Part shown: positions 49,845 through 62,059 of the stretch, one piece after another
Position numbering within the stretch: the first letter of the stretch is position 1
Layout: each line of letters opens with the position of its first letter
NCBI GenBank assembly: GCA_022496185.1
Contig: WTXG01000068.1
Coordinates: forward strand, 62,001 to 126,000
DNA from: Multifurca ochricompacta
Taxonomy: Eukaryota > Basidiomycota > Agaricomycetes > Russulales > Russulaceae
Reading direction: 5' to 3'
DNA length: 64,000 nucleotides
Notes under the pieces: generated by a model
What the model was told of the DNA's origin: nothing
The model's input: the letters and a program-made list of their open reading frames with translations, nothing else
Database searches by the model: none
Translations under genes and position numbers: made by a program

Positions 49845-51185
49845 ATGCGGAAATCTCTACTTCTCAGCGTCGCAAGCGTGTTTGGTCTAGCTAGTCTCCC
49901 ATATACTTTAGCTTGGGGCGCGGCAGGTGCGTCCCCACCTTCCCTTATACTACCCAAAACGCATATATCTTTACTGAATGAAACCTGTAAAAGGCCATGA
50001 AATAGTTGCGACCATCGCGCAGTCCTACCTCGACTCGAGAGTTCTAAACACCGTTTGTTCTATTCTCGCTTCCGACGTGGAGGTCGACCAGATACGGGGC
50101 GATGCGCCATGCTATCTTTCAACGGTGGCTTCCTGGGCGGACAAGATTCGCAATCATGCACGTTGGTCGGGACCGCTGCACTACGTCGGCGCTGTCGGCG
50201 ATCACCCCTCAGACAATTGCCTCTTCCCGGGTTCGGGTGGCTGGGAGGGTCGTGAGCGCGGCAACGTCCTTGACGCCATCCAAAATGTCTCCTCCATCCT
50301 CGTGGATTTTGCGCGCGTCTCAACGCCCTCCAGCGCCACAGTGATTGCCGCCCCCGAGCAGGCACAAGAGGCGCTCAAGTTCCTCATTCATTTTGTTGGT
50401 GATATGCATCAGCCACTGCATCTCACGGGACGTGATCGAGGTGGCAATGGAGACAAGGTGTCCTGGGACGGACGTGTCACGAGTGCGTACCTGCCCCCTT
50501 CATTACTTCCATTCCATTCTATTACTACTTCACTTGAGCGATGGATTCTTTTGATGGGCTGATTGTTTACTCGCAAAAGATCTTCATTCCGTTTGGGATA
50601 CCTCCCTGATTGCAAAGTCACTTCGGACCATCTCGCGCAACTACTCGCGTCCCCTTCCCGTCCCTGCCCTTGAATCGTCCCTACGTGGCGCGATCTACGA
50701 TCCATACGTCCGCCGCATAGTTTGGGAAGGCGTAGGCGTCGGTAGGGGCACTGGACGCTGGGAGTCCGAGGCCAATTCGTGGCTCGCCTGCCCTGGTACT
50801 TCTCATTCTGCGCATGGGCAGGAAGCACCACAGGAGGTGCTCGCTGGGGCTCCGCGTCGGAAACCTGTTTCGCGTGGCCCACCGCAAACAAGTGACTCGG
50901 ACATCCTCTGCCCACACGCGTGGGCGGCCCCGATCACGCGCTTAACTGCGAGCTTGTGTGGCCACCAGAACTGGACAACCCCAAATTCTCCACACGTGAC
51001 GAACCTGGCGTGGACGAGACTACCTGTAGAAAAGATGCAGGGAGGGGGTCCCGGAACTACCTTGAGCTGGATACTCCGGAATATTCAGGGCGCATCGGAA
51101 AAGATTGGGTATTGAGGAGCTGCTAGCGAAAGGTGGCGTGCGTCTTGCCGGGGTCCTGAACAACATATTCCTTCCCAACCAGTAA
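49845..51185 (+). CDS. Secreted S1/P1-type nuclease (two apparent frame breaks)
   Basis: The ATG at 49845 encodes a signal peptide (MRKSLLLSVASVFGLASLPY...LA) followed by Trp24, the residue that becomes the zinc-binding N-terminus of P1 nuclease. Exons are 49845-49926, 49994-50482 and 50580-51185. Zinc-site and fold motifs include WGAAGHEIVATIAQ, ASWADKIR, PLHYVG, HFVGDMHQPLH, GGNGDKVSWDG and LHSVWDT. These enzymes cleave single-stranded DNA and RNA and also act as 3'-nucleotidases. After WAAPI the frame must gain one base (near 50933-50936) to read LNCELVWPPELDNP, and again near 51107-51110 to read the conserved C-terminus GGVRLAGVLNNIFLPNQ. As written, the product would be altered from about the last quarter. 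Confidence 0.88.
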
Positions 51186-52013
51186 TAGAAAACAAAGAAG
51201 AAAGAAAGAAAAACATTAGTGGTGGCGATTAGGGGTTCCTTGGGCTGCTGACGATAATTCTCTGTGTCCGTTAACTATTGGACTTCTTTTTAGGTCGTTG
51301 GAACATTGCTCGTACTGCGCGCGCGCTCTCTCTCCTGGTTCCCGGACTTCGTAAATTTTGAACAGTATATCCCAAACAAATGAAAGTTTTACCCCTTGCC
51401 CTTGGTGCTTGCGATTTTCATGTCTAAACGTTGATTAGGACGGAGATCAAGGGACTGGATCGTGTCAAATAAGCTTGGAAGCGTAGGTGCCGTCTACGCG
51501 CCAGTGCGTGAGGTGTTTTTTTTCCCGTCAGGGTGTAGCCTCAGAACAGTCATTGTTACAGTGCATCTACTTTTAGTTATGTCTAGCCGTGCCCTATAGC
51601 CATCTACGGGAGCGTGAAAGTTGAAGGGGTGGCCAACTACGCGAGGTAGAATCTTTTTTTTTAAAAAAAGAACAAGGACTACAGAAGGGGGAAGGCCGTG
51701 GGGGGTACGCGGGCTGTGTCGAGGGGAGACGACCACGTATGTATGCGAGTGAGGTATTGGTTCGTGATGGTGGCTCTTTCTTTAACCCTCGAGATTAAAA
51801 GAGGTACAACCCACACATTGACTTCCAACATGGAACAGTTGTCCGCTCACAGGTTTCGTCATGCACAAGAAACAACAAGCCAGCGAAGTGCATTAAATAA
51901 GTGATGAGTAACACAAAAAAAATAAAAGTCCAGGGTTGTTGGTATGGTCTAAACCAGTCGCGCCATCGTGGGCGCACGTGGCACTATGGAGTGTGAATGA
52001 GTAGGTAGTAGTA
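51186..52013. other. Convergent intergenic region, no gene seen
   Basis: Lies between the 3' ends of the nuclease and the NIPA-type transporter. Contains AAGAAAGAAAGAAA (51195-51213) and T runs. Confidence 0.45.
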
Positions 52014-53600
52014 TCATGACCGCCGCAGATCACCGGACGACCCTGTTGGCGAATTCGAGTGACTACGCGACCGTCGGTCCTCCACGCGTAATCGCGTTCG
52101 CTCCGTCGCAGCCTCTAACTCGTCATCCTCAGCGTCATCCTCGCGTAGACTCTGCAAACCTAGCGCATGTGCGTTACCGTCTGGTACGTCCTCGAATGCG
52201 TCAAAGAGGGGTGCGTGCGCACTGAGCGTGCGCGAGCTGCGTCGCGCGTGCCCAAAATTCAGCCCTGGGGACGCCGCAGCTGGCCACCCGTCGATCGAGG
52301 TACGGCCCTGGAGCGAGAGCCGCGGGTTGAGGACGCCGTTCTCGAGCGCGTTGTGTCCCGTTACCGCGGGCTTGCGTGATAGTTCGAGGAGGTGCATGCC
52401 GATGAAGATAATGATAAAGCCAACGACGAGAGAGACTGTGTTCGCTGGGTTGTCAGTATTGAGGCCTTGAAAAAGAATGAGGGAGGCAATGATGGTGGCC
52501 GTTGAGAAGCAGACGTAGTATAGAGGGTTTACTCTGACGCAACGCAGTGTATGAGGAGCAGTAAGGTGGGGAGGATGAGGAGGAATACGTACACGTTGGT
52601 GGAAAAGGTATCGAGAGCTTTGTTGAAGTAATTCATTTGTACCATTATGCAGAGGCTCACCACTAGGCCGAAGACATATGTGCTGACATAAATGAACTGA
52701 TTATTGCCGGCTAAGGTGAGCTTCACGGCAATGCCGAAGCCCTTGATAGCCATGATAGAAACAGAGCCGACAAGCGAGCATATGGAGATGTATACAAGGG
52801 GTTTCGAACGGCCATACTTGGGTGCGACGGAGTAGATCATGACAAGCGTGAAGACGAGCACGCAAAAGCAATACATCAAGAAACCTGTGCGCCACTGAAT
52901 CGGATGGGCTCCGACATGGAGGAATCAGACAAAGGCGTACCAGGTTGAACAGCGAATCGTAGGACTTCGTCAACCGTTTGTATATCTTTATCCGCAGGTG
53001 CATGGAGAATGATAATTAATGAGCCAAGAATACAAATGGTACAACCAAGTCGGCCCAGGTGTCCCAGCTCTTCTTCCAAGAGGTAAGATGCAAGAATAGC
53101 ACTGTATAACAGCTCAGTACCCCATTGAAACCAAAACACCGTAATTGACTCGCCCAATTATGACACTTAACGAGCCCAAAGGAGTGACCAATATTGGAGG
53201 AGCGAAAGAATAAGCAGCAAAATTTGCCACTGGCGTAAGAGCATGCAATCAGTAATATTGAAGTGAAGAGTCAAAGGGCAACGCACGTTCTCCTAGCACC
53301 ACTGGGAGCGTGTCGGATGCATGTCAGTAGTGACAACATGCCGGAGAGTCGGAGTGCTCACTGATAGTCATTCCTGCCCACCAGATAGGATTTTTTAAGT
53401 ATGCACGATCATCGGACGCTTGAGTATATGTGTTCCCTCTGTCAGCTGCATCGTTGAGGCCCTGGTCGGTAGGGTAAAAGAGGTCGTACGTGAGAAAGAC
53501 ATCGCAAGGTGCATACCTTTTTGGTGATGATAAAACTGGATCCGATGGCCACTGTACCGGACACTGCCAGAGCGAGGCCAACATATTTGTCCTCTAACAT
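52014..53600 (-). CDS. NIPA-type magnesium transporter
   Basis: The start is chosen at MLEDKYVGLALAVSGT (53600). It reads VAIGSSFIITKKGLNDAADR, NPIWWAGMTIMVLGE, then LANFAAYSFAPPILVTPLGS, LSVIIGAILASYLLEEELGH, LGRLGCTICILGSLIIILHA and PADKDIQTVDEV. After that come VFTLVMIYSVAPKYGRSKPL, the last helices (NPLYYVCFSTATIIASLILF, VVGFIIIFIGMHLLELS) and a long polar tail. NIPA proteins are nine-helix transporters of the drug/metabolite superfamily. Introns are GT-AG, except one between ATT GG and T GCT (near 53107-53155), which begins GCGAGT, a GC-AG intron. The tail (RKPAVTGHNALENG... to RRS) is disordered. No frame break was seen. Divergent from the aminopeptidase. Confidence 0.88.
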
Positions 53601-53922
53601 GAGGAAATTAGGGTAAAGACGATGGAGGAAGAAGCTGTGGAAAGAGCGTGGCTGAACGTGAATGGATGAGGTGATGACCAAGGGCAAGGGACTGAGACTT
53701 TTCAATTAAAATTGTCAAATACTTTTTCAACTAAAAGAATAAAATTCCATCTAATCTAATCTCTTTCTTTCATTCGAACTGCCAGCGTTCACTTATATTT
53801 ACTGGAGAGTACAGCATATCCTTACCCGTACTTTTCTGTTTTTTGTTTTTTTGTTTTGTTTTTTTCTGTCTGTCTGAGGGAATCAATTCAGCACCAATCA
53901 GGGTGACTGAATTGAACACCAC
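53601..53922. promoter_or_regulatory. Two-way promoter between NIPA and the aminopeptidase gene
   Basis: 322 bp separate the divergent starts. Contains T-rich DNA (53838-53870) and a TGTCTGTCTG run, both common in fungal promoters. No TATA box was seen. Confidence 0.45.
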
Positions 53923-56767
53923 ATGATGCTCTTCCACGCTTTACGAGTTTTCCAACACCGTCTTCCTTCTCAATCAATTCACCTTTCGAGATCACATTCA
54001 TATCGCTCATTATCAACCATGGGGGCTGTCGGCACACAAACCGTCGATACGACGGATAGAGTGGTTGCCCTGCGCAAGCTGATGGCGGAGCGCAACATTG
54101 ACGCGTATATCGTGCCGAGTGAGGACCAACGTAGGCGTTCAACTAAACTGATTGAAGATCTGCGCCGATACAATGTCTTTTCAGATTTCAGCGAGTATCC
54201 CGCAGAGTGCGATAAACGTCGGGCGTTCATATCTGGATTCAATGGCTCTGCAGGTTCGTACACGACAAGGCAATATTGTCCCCCAATTTTGATTATTTGT
54301 AGGGACGGCGATTGTCACAAAGGAGAAAGCATATCTTTTTACGGATGGGCGTTACTTTCTTCAGGCGGAGCAGCAACTCGATAAGTCAGTGTGAACTATG
54401 CCGAATTAAATTAGAGTTAAGACTCCAATGCCCGCAGGAACTGGACATTGATGAAACAGGGCTTACCAGGTGCGCCTCACCTCTCGTTTTTCTGTGTATC
54501 TCCTCTGACCCCGTATTAGATGTTCCCACATGGCAAGAATTCATCACCAAGGCAAGCAAGAATATCACTCCGCATAAGCCGTCTACATTACTTTCCCAGA
54601 ACGTCACCCTTCCTGACCATGTGGGGATTGACCCGGAGCTTATCAGCGCTTGTATGTTCAGGCCGCTTCCTTCGATCCTCTTCTGAACGATGCATCCCAG
54701 CCGATGCCAAGTCTTTCACTGGAACTGATATCTCGTACAGTGAAAATCTTGTCGATCTGATCTGGGCCACGGCGCGACCTGCTCGCCCGAAGAATCCTGT
54801 CTTTGGTCTCGACGTTCGGTATGCCGGTCAAGACCACACGAGCAAACTCGCGCGTCTGCGTCAAGAGCTGGAGAAGCAGAAAGCTCGGGCGCTGGTGGTG
54901 ACCATGCTCGACGAGGTCGCGTGGTTGTTCAACCTGCGTGGAGCGGATATCGACTTCAATCCCGTGTTCTTTGGCTATGCTGTTATCACGACGGATAATG
55001 CATTTCTGTTTGTCGACCCGGTGCAGGTCAGTCAGGACGTGCGCTCACAGCTTGGGCAGCAGGTTCAACTGCGTCCGTATGACGGGTTCATCCCTTATCT
55101 CAAGGAGCTTGGCACCGACTTGCAGGTAGGTTATTATGCCGTCTCCTTACCAATTTCTGGGATGTAACCCTGCTTTAGGCTGGCCAGAAGGTTTTAATTG
55201 GTGACAAGGCGAGCGTCGCAGTTGCCGAGGCTCTTGGACATGCCTACGTCAACATTACGCGCTCGCCAGTTGCGGACCTCAAGACCATCAAGAACGGGAC
55301 GGAGATCGAGGGCTTCCGTGCAAGTCATATCAGAGATGGCTCTGCGCTCGTGCGATACTTTGCATGGTTGGAGGAGCAGCTTGACAAGGGAGTCGAGTTG
55401 TCAGAGAGTCAGGGTGCTGACCAGTTGGAAAAATTCCGTTCGTGAGTATCTCCCCATGTATCTAAGATTAGCGGGAAGATCCATGACCGCTCGTGGTCCG
55501 CGCAGAGAGCTCCCTTTGTTTAAAGGATTGTCGTTCCAAACGATTTCCTCTACCGGACCCAATGCGGGTAGGTGAAGCGTTTCTGCAATTTCCGCATATC
55601 CTCAATACCTTGGTGCAGCGATCATTCACTACGCGCCGGATCCAAATGATTGTGCTATCATCCAGAAGGATCAGATATACTTGTGCGACTCTGGCGGTTC
55701 GTAAGGGTCACTACTTTCGCTGCTGCCAACCTTGATAAGGGACTCAAAGGGCAATACCTGGATGGCACGACGGACGTAACACGTACTCTGCATTTCGGCA
55801 CTCCAACCACCGAGCAGCGCCGTGCTTTCACCCGTGTTCTCCAAGGACACATCGCTATGGACTCCGCCATATTTCCTAATGGAACCTCAGGTAGGTGGCG
55901 CCGTGTTTGTAGGGTGGTTAAGGGTTTTATTAAAATGAATTGCCAACATACAGGATACATTATGTGAGCCATGCATTAATTTCTCTATAAATTGCTCCCT
56001 GAAACCTGAAACCATTCTCAGTGACACGTGGGCAAGGAGGTACTTATGGAGGGACGGGCTCGGTACGTTACCCGCCCTCTGTTCTTAGCGCTATGTGACT
56101 TAGAAATTACAGATTACAGACACGGTACTGGGCACGGGGTTGGGCATTTCCTGAATGTCCATGAAGGTGCTCAATATATCGCGACTTGTATCCGGTACGC
56201 TGAGTCTTTTCATTTTCAGGTCCACAAGGGATCGGCACGCGAATTGGTGAGCATATAAATTTAATAGGTTTCTCGATCGCGATCTTACAACCGAGTTCCC
56301 CACATAGCGTATAACGGTACGCCATTGAAGCCAGGGATGACGGTTTCCAACGGTACGTACGAATCCTCGCTCTCTCGCTTAGTTCCAACCGCTCATGAAA
56401 AGGGCATAGAACCGGGCTACTACGCCGATGGTGAATATGGCATACGCATTGAGAACGTGGTCATTGTACGTGAAGTTCAGACGCCAAACAACTTTGGTAA
56501 CAAAGGTTTCCTCGGGTTTGAGCACGTCACCACGGTATGATATCTGTCTTGCTTCTCTAGGATTTCGGATGGGAGCTCGCTGACGCGACCCACGTTTTCC
56601 CAAAGGCGCCTATGGGGCGGAATCTCATCGATGAGTCGCTCCTCTCCTCAGACGAACGGGCTTGGGTGGATGCGTACCATAAAGAGGTTTGGGAGAAAGT
56701 GTCGCCTCTGCTCGTGGGCGATGAGAGGGCGAAAGCATGGCTGCATCGCGAGTGCTTGCCGCTATAA
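53923..56767 (+). CDS. Xaa-Pro aminopeptidase 1 (peptidase family M24B)
   Basis: More than a dozen exons join in frame without breaks. The text runs through [107 protein letters not shown], then [20 protein letters not shown] (two metal-binding Asp), [20 protein letters not shown] (His), [16 protein letters not shown] (Glu) and FEHVTTAPM (Glu). The enzyme removes N-terminal residues before proline and normally uses two Mn(II). The first 32 residues ([18 protein letters not shown]...) look like a mitochondrial presequence. A second Met at 54019 ([14 protein letters not shown]) would give the cytosolic form. Stop at 56765-56767. Confidence 0.93.
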
Positions 56768-57306
56768 CGCTGAGAACTTAAGACACCGTCCTATTCCGCG
56801 TTGCATTGGTTGTGTGGGTCGTGCTTGCATGAAGTAGTCTCTGTACTAGCCCCTTTCGATTGTTCATTTGGGTATTTTAACTTCGGAAGCACGCGTAATC
56901 ATAACCCTGAGCCACGACCACTTCGTCTTGATACGACGACTACGACAAGTCTGTCTATACCTTCCGAGAGGATAGTACGTCTACATCTTCATCAAGTTTA
57001 CTATTGATTCCTGAAGACTGCCTAACGCATACGCGTCCTGGTTTGTTTTCCTGGCTTTTGGAACATACTGGTTGAGGACGATTAGACTCGTCTGATTGCG
57101 CCAGTGCGCGGATGGTAACAATTCTTCACTCGTCCCTGGAATCCAGCGCCTCGGACCCACGTTTCGCGGGATTTTAAAAAAAGGCTATTTTGAAGCATTA
57201 ATGCACTTATGGCACGGTTATATGGTTATCATGATGCTTGTGACTTTGTGACTAGTAAAAACCCTTGAGCGACTTCCACTTATCCCTCTTCACTCTTCCA
57301 TTCACC
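56768..57306. other. Intergenic, no gene seen
   Basis: Between two rightward genes. Nothing distinctive apart from A/T runs near 57175. Confidence 0.4.
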
Positions 57307-60300
57307 ATGGTAGCTTACTGTGTTACTGCGCTAGGTGGAGGTACATGCATCGATAGTGCATGTCTCTCCCGCCATGACATATCGCGCTGCGACATTTGCG
57401 GATGCTCTCTTCCTAATCTCATACTCGAACAGCATCAGAACGGGAAGAAACATATTCGAAATCTCGCTTCCCAAGGACCTCGCAACCTAGGTACCCCTCA
57501 ACAGGTTCCTCCCTCGCAATTGGACCACCAGAATCCTCAACCAGCGCCACCTCCCAATACTTTGCCACCTTCTGGCAGCACACCAGACACTATTATAGCT
57601 TCAGATCCACGCCTCACGGTCTCCCATAAAGGTGGTCTCGATTTTAAAGTACAGGGAACCGGAAATGCAGGAAACTTGTCCTTTTCTCCCGCCAGTCTCA
57701 CCATCCTCATAGAGAAAACCGACATGATCTCCAGTCTCTCTATACATTCGATAGTACCCACCCCAAATTCATGGTGCGATTTATTTCAATGATTTCGACC
57801 GTGAGGTTCACACGTTGTTTCATGCAGTTTTTCTGCATCTCAAGTTGGCGAGACGGCGGTGATCCGGCACAAAAAGCCACGCAGGATCCTCGTGTCCTTT
57901 CAGGCGCCACATGCCGGCACTTTTCGCGCGTCCCTTAAAATCACATTCAGTGATAAATCACGACAGAGTGATGGGGAGTTCAGTGTGATCCGCGAGCTTC
58001 TAGGGCGTGCTATTCTCCCTGGTATCCCTGCTAGCGCTGAAGATCGTTCCAACTCGGCGACGGGAGACACTGTTGTCGCGAGCGAAGACACCGGCATCAC
58101 TGTCTCCCACGAGTCAGGCCTTCAATTTTCTCTGGAACGTTCACAGTCCAACGTGCAGTTCACACCGCAGACTGAGGAGCTTGTCATCGAAAAGTCCTCA
58201 CGTTCTCCCCTGGTCTCCTTCGAAACGGCTACGGTACGCTTACCAGATGGTTCCACGGCTAGGTGAGCCTTCTAAATTCCGAATGATGCTGGCTGCCCCT
58301 CATTAATCGTGACACACAGCTGTTTTTCCGCGGAGTTTCATGGTTCTTCTAAGTGGGCCAAGCCCAAGAGTCGGCGTACAATAACTGTTTCCTTCGCACC
58401 TCAGCAAGAAGGGCTCTATGAAGCGATTCTTGAGCTCACCTTCCGTAACCACAAGCGCAAGGCAGACTTTGTGATCCAACGGACATTACGTGGGGTGGCC
58501 AAACAACCTGCTCGCGGCCACGCGCGTTCCTCTGGGTCCTTCCCAGCAAATGACTGGGCGGATGACCACGCGAGCCTCTCCTCTGATGAAGAAGAGGACC
58601 TTCCGGACAGCGACGGTACTGGTATCTCCGTCTCGGACGAAGATGGAGTGTATTTTGGCATCGTCGAACGCAGGCGCACAAATGGACCTTTTGCAACTCC
58701 AATGGCTTCACTCACCATTCAACATGCGAAAGGTTTTCCAGCTGTGACCTTCCTCAAGGCGAAAATCAATACATTGGATAACAGCGATCCCAGGTGTGTT
58801 GGGATTATTTCGGACTGCTGTTGGTATTCATCGACTACTTACAGTTTTATAGCAAGGTTCGAGGGCGATACGCAGACGATACAACCTAGCACAGAAAGCG
58901 CAGTGCAAATCATCTTCAACCCCAAATTCGAAGGGCAATTCGAGGCCATACTTGAGCTGATTTTCTATGATAACCACCGATCGACTCGGTTCGTAGTTCG
59001 CAGAAGGTTACGAGCTATCGCTGGCTCGGTCGAGGATCATAAACACTTCGAATCTTTTAGCCAAGAGCGTATGTCCCACATTCTCAAAAGAAACAATACG
59101 TACCGCCTCAGAAGGTCATACTGCTCTGGTCCTCAGACAGACCCCGAAAGTCAAGGAAACTACCAGACTATGAGTTACCGCCAATAGTCCAGGCAGCAGT
59201 AGACAACGCTACTGAAGAGCAACCTTACGACAAGGAGGTACCTCACCTCATTCACATCTTGCGGCCAAAGGAATTAAGTATGGACACCTACGCCCAATAT
59301 TTCAAGGCACTATTAAATGTTGATGAAGGGCACCAGCAGTACGTTCAGAACCTTTCTCACTTTCTGATAGTGATATTGAACAGGCGAGATCTCATGGATC
59401 AACCTCCGTTCGAGGTTGAAGTTCAAAAGAACCGTGAGAGGTACAGGTATGTTTCTGTTTGGAATCACACGCACATTTGTTCAGTGGACCCTGCCGTAGT
59501 GTCGAGATCGAGAACAAAGACGAGGATTTGCTCCCAGAGGTGATTATCGGAGATTTCCTTTGGCTGGATGATAAGCAGGACGATATACGCTACGAAGCGC
59601 GCATAACCAATGCCGATGTGTTCACCAAAGTAAAGGTACTTTCTGTACTCAAGCTATCGCTAAGATGCCGGCGCAATTCGACCTCTATCGGGGCGCGACG
59701 TTTATTTTACGGTTCAGACTCAATCGCATCACGCTGCGCCGCCAGTATCATGCTCTGGCGTCGTCTTTTGGGTCCCTGCGCCGTCTCTTGTTCCCTATAG
59801 TGACAGATATCAAACCTCTGCAACACTCCCGAAAACTGAAATCAAGTTGGCAAACGAGAATATCCGCCATGATGCTCAGCAGCTGCAGACATAATTTCGA
59901 TCTTACAACAGCCAAAAGGGAACGTTCCATTCATCATCTACGGGCCGTGAGCACACTTCCATCACCTTTTGACCGCGGCTGGTGTTGATGGTTCTGCCTT
60001 AGTCCTGGAACGGGAAAAACTTCCACTGTTGTCGAGAGTATTGTGCAACTTGTACGCCACGATGCGGCGTAAAAATTCTTGCATGCACTCCGAGTAATGC
60101 CGCCGCAGATCTGCTGGTCGAGCGTCTGGCTGCCGCCGGCCTTAATTCGGACGAATTGTTCCGCTTGAACGCTTATTCGCGCTACGAGGAAGACATACCC
60201 GAGGATGTACAGGGATTCTCAGTATTCCCGGACCGCGCCAAATTGCTAGCACACCGCGTCGTTCTCTGCACCTGCTCGACAGCGGGCTCTCTCCAGACGT

Positions 60301-61564
60301 TGAACATTCCCGTCGGGCATTTCAGTCACATTATCGTCGACGAGGCTGCGCAGGCGGAGGAACCTCTGCGATGATTCCGATTGTGCTTTCTCGAATGAGA
60401 AAACGAATGTCATCCTCGCGGGTGACCCACATCAATTAGGCCCTGTCATCAAGTCAGTGAGGTCGCTGCTGCTGGCCTGGGGAAGAGCTACCTCCAACGG
60501 TTGATGCGCATTCGCGGAATTTACGGGCTCGAACGGCAAAGCGGAAAAACGTGAGTCACAAATCTTCTTATTCGTTGAAATGTGGCCCTTATTCAAAACA
60601 CAATGCAGGATTGTTGACCTCCAGCGGAACGGCGTTCTCACGGCGCAATCATCGCATGGCCAAATCGGTATTTGTACGAGGACATCATGCGAGCCCATGC
60701 GAAGGAGGAGATCGTACGCGTCTTACTCGATTCAAGCATCTTGCCGAAGAAGGGATTCCCTCTCATATTCCACGGGGTTAAAGGCGAAGAGCGGCGTACG
60801 AAACGTTCTCCGTCTTACTTCAACATTGTTGAGGCATCGATCGTCCGTGACTACTGCCAGAAGCTCTTACGGATCCTGAGCGAAAATCTGTGAGTGCGAA
60901 GCAAATCTTTTTGCCTTTATCAACCTCCTATCATTATTTTTTTTTTAATTTTAAACTCGTTACAGACCCGGAAGAGATTGGTGTCATTGCGCCTTATAAG
61001 GCTCAAGTTAGGACGATCCGACAACTATGAAGATGGCAAAGTTGTCGAATATTTCGGTGGGCTCAGTCGAGCAATTCCAGGGACAGGTCCGTGTTTAGAG
61101 CACTGCCCGGAAGCAGTGAGCTGTCGCTAATCGTTTCCATCCTTTTGACACAGGAACGAAAAGTGATCATTTTGGCCACACTCGAAGCAACAAGGAAGTT
61201 GACAAGCGGAGGGCAATGGGTTTCTTGCAGAATCGGCAGCGTTTGAACGGTTCGGTTTCTAGTTCTTTTCTATTCCCATTAAGTGTGCGGCTGATGCACC
61301 TCTTTTAGTGGCCATCACGCGCGCACAGGCGTTACTCATCACTATAGGAGACCCCGACGTACTGGGGAAGGATCCACTTTGGAAACATTCATGAACTACA
61401 TCATTTTGCGAGGAGGGTGGACGGGGAAGATGCTCAGCTGGAAGCCCAAGGAAGAAGTTCATGTCCCCGGCTACGATATCACCCCAAGACCTGGAGGCGT
61501 CGTGTATGGGAAGGAATTCATCGATGGGAAGAGTGAGAAGATTTATAGGTACGATGGAGAGTAG
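57307..61564 (+). CDS. MOV10/SDE3-type SF1 RNA helicase with zinc fingers and repeated modules; frame broken many times
   Basis: From MVAYCVTALGGGTC. Residues C5, C14, C19, H23 make a CCCH zinc finger (CX8CX4CX3H). C28, C31, H43, H49 make a C2H2 finger. Then three similar ~150-residue modules follow, sharing D.GI.VS.E.G..F, P.V.F..A and YEAILELTF..H/R.....FVI.R.LR; they look like beta-sandwich repeats. The helicase core follows: Walker [68 protein letters not shown] and VAITRAQALL. Relatives in animals and plants act in RNA silencing and retroelement control. From about 59073 onward the reading frame is lost by one base at each of about ten sites, so as written the gene could not make the helicase. 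Confidence 0.85.
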
Positions 61565-62059
61565 TAGAAGTTGGAGAAGGACCAGGAAAGCGGGAGGGGT
61601 GTCTTTTTTTCGCAAATATGCGATCACTGATCTGTCTAGGCGTATACACGTTGCTGTCGTTTGTAGTGCAGTATGCATCCGGTGGATACTTTACACCTTT
61701 TCAGGACTAGGAATGACTACCACGCATTGAAGTCCCGCCACGGACTTCCCCCAGACGACGATGAAGATGATCATGGGATGGGTTTGTCCCCAGTCCAAGT
61801 GGAGGCCAAAGGAACTGAGAGGCTTCCCTCGCCCTCGACTATTCACTGTCACGTGACATCAATAGCCTTGCGTGAGGCGTGATTGACCTGCTCCCGTCCC
61901 GCGATAGCAAGGGCTTCCTAAAAGTGGTGTGAGAAGGACCTCAAGCCATGGATATGATTGTCCCCCTCGGCCTCCCTCCCAAATCCGCAGTTGGGAATAT
62001 CCAACATTCACACTACTCAACCCTGATAGGTGGTCACAAGTGATTTGGAGGATCACGAC
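61565..62059. other. Intergenic, no supported gene
   Basis: A short open frame with DDDEDDHG (61673-61882) has no exon structure. The rest is featureless. Confidence 0.4.

Noticed and set aside
54131..54184. Extra residues [13 protein letters not shown] in the aminopeptidase as a lineage-specific insert
   Set aside because: The stretch has clean intron borders (GTAGGC...TTTTCAG), and removing it restores the family text [12 protein letters not shown].
60060..60092. A very short intron removing GTAAAAATTCTTG... in the helicase gene
   Set aside because: At about 26 nt it is too short for known fungal introns, and it would delete the conserved LACTPS motif; a missing base explains the frame better.
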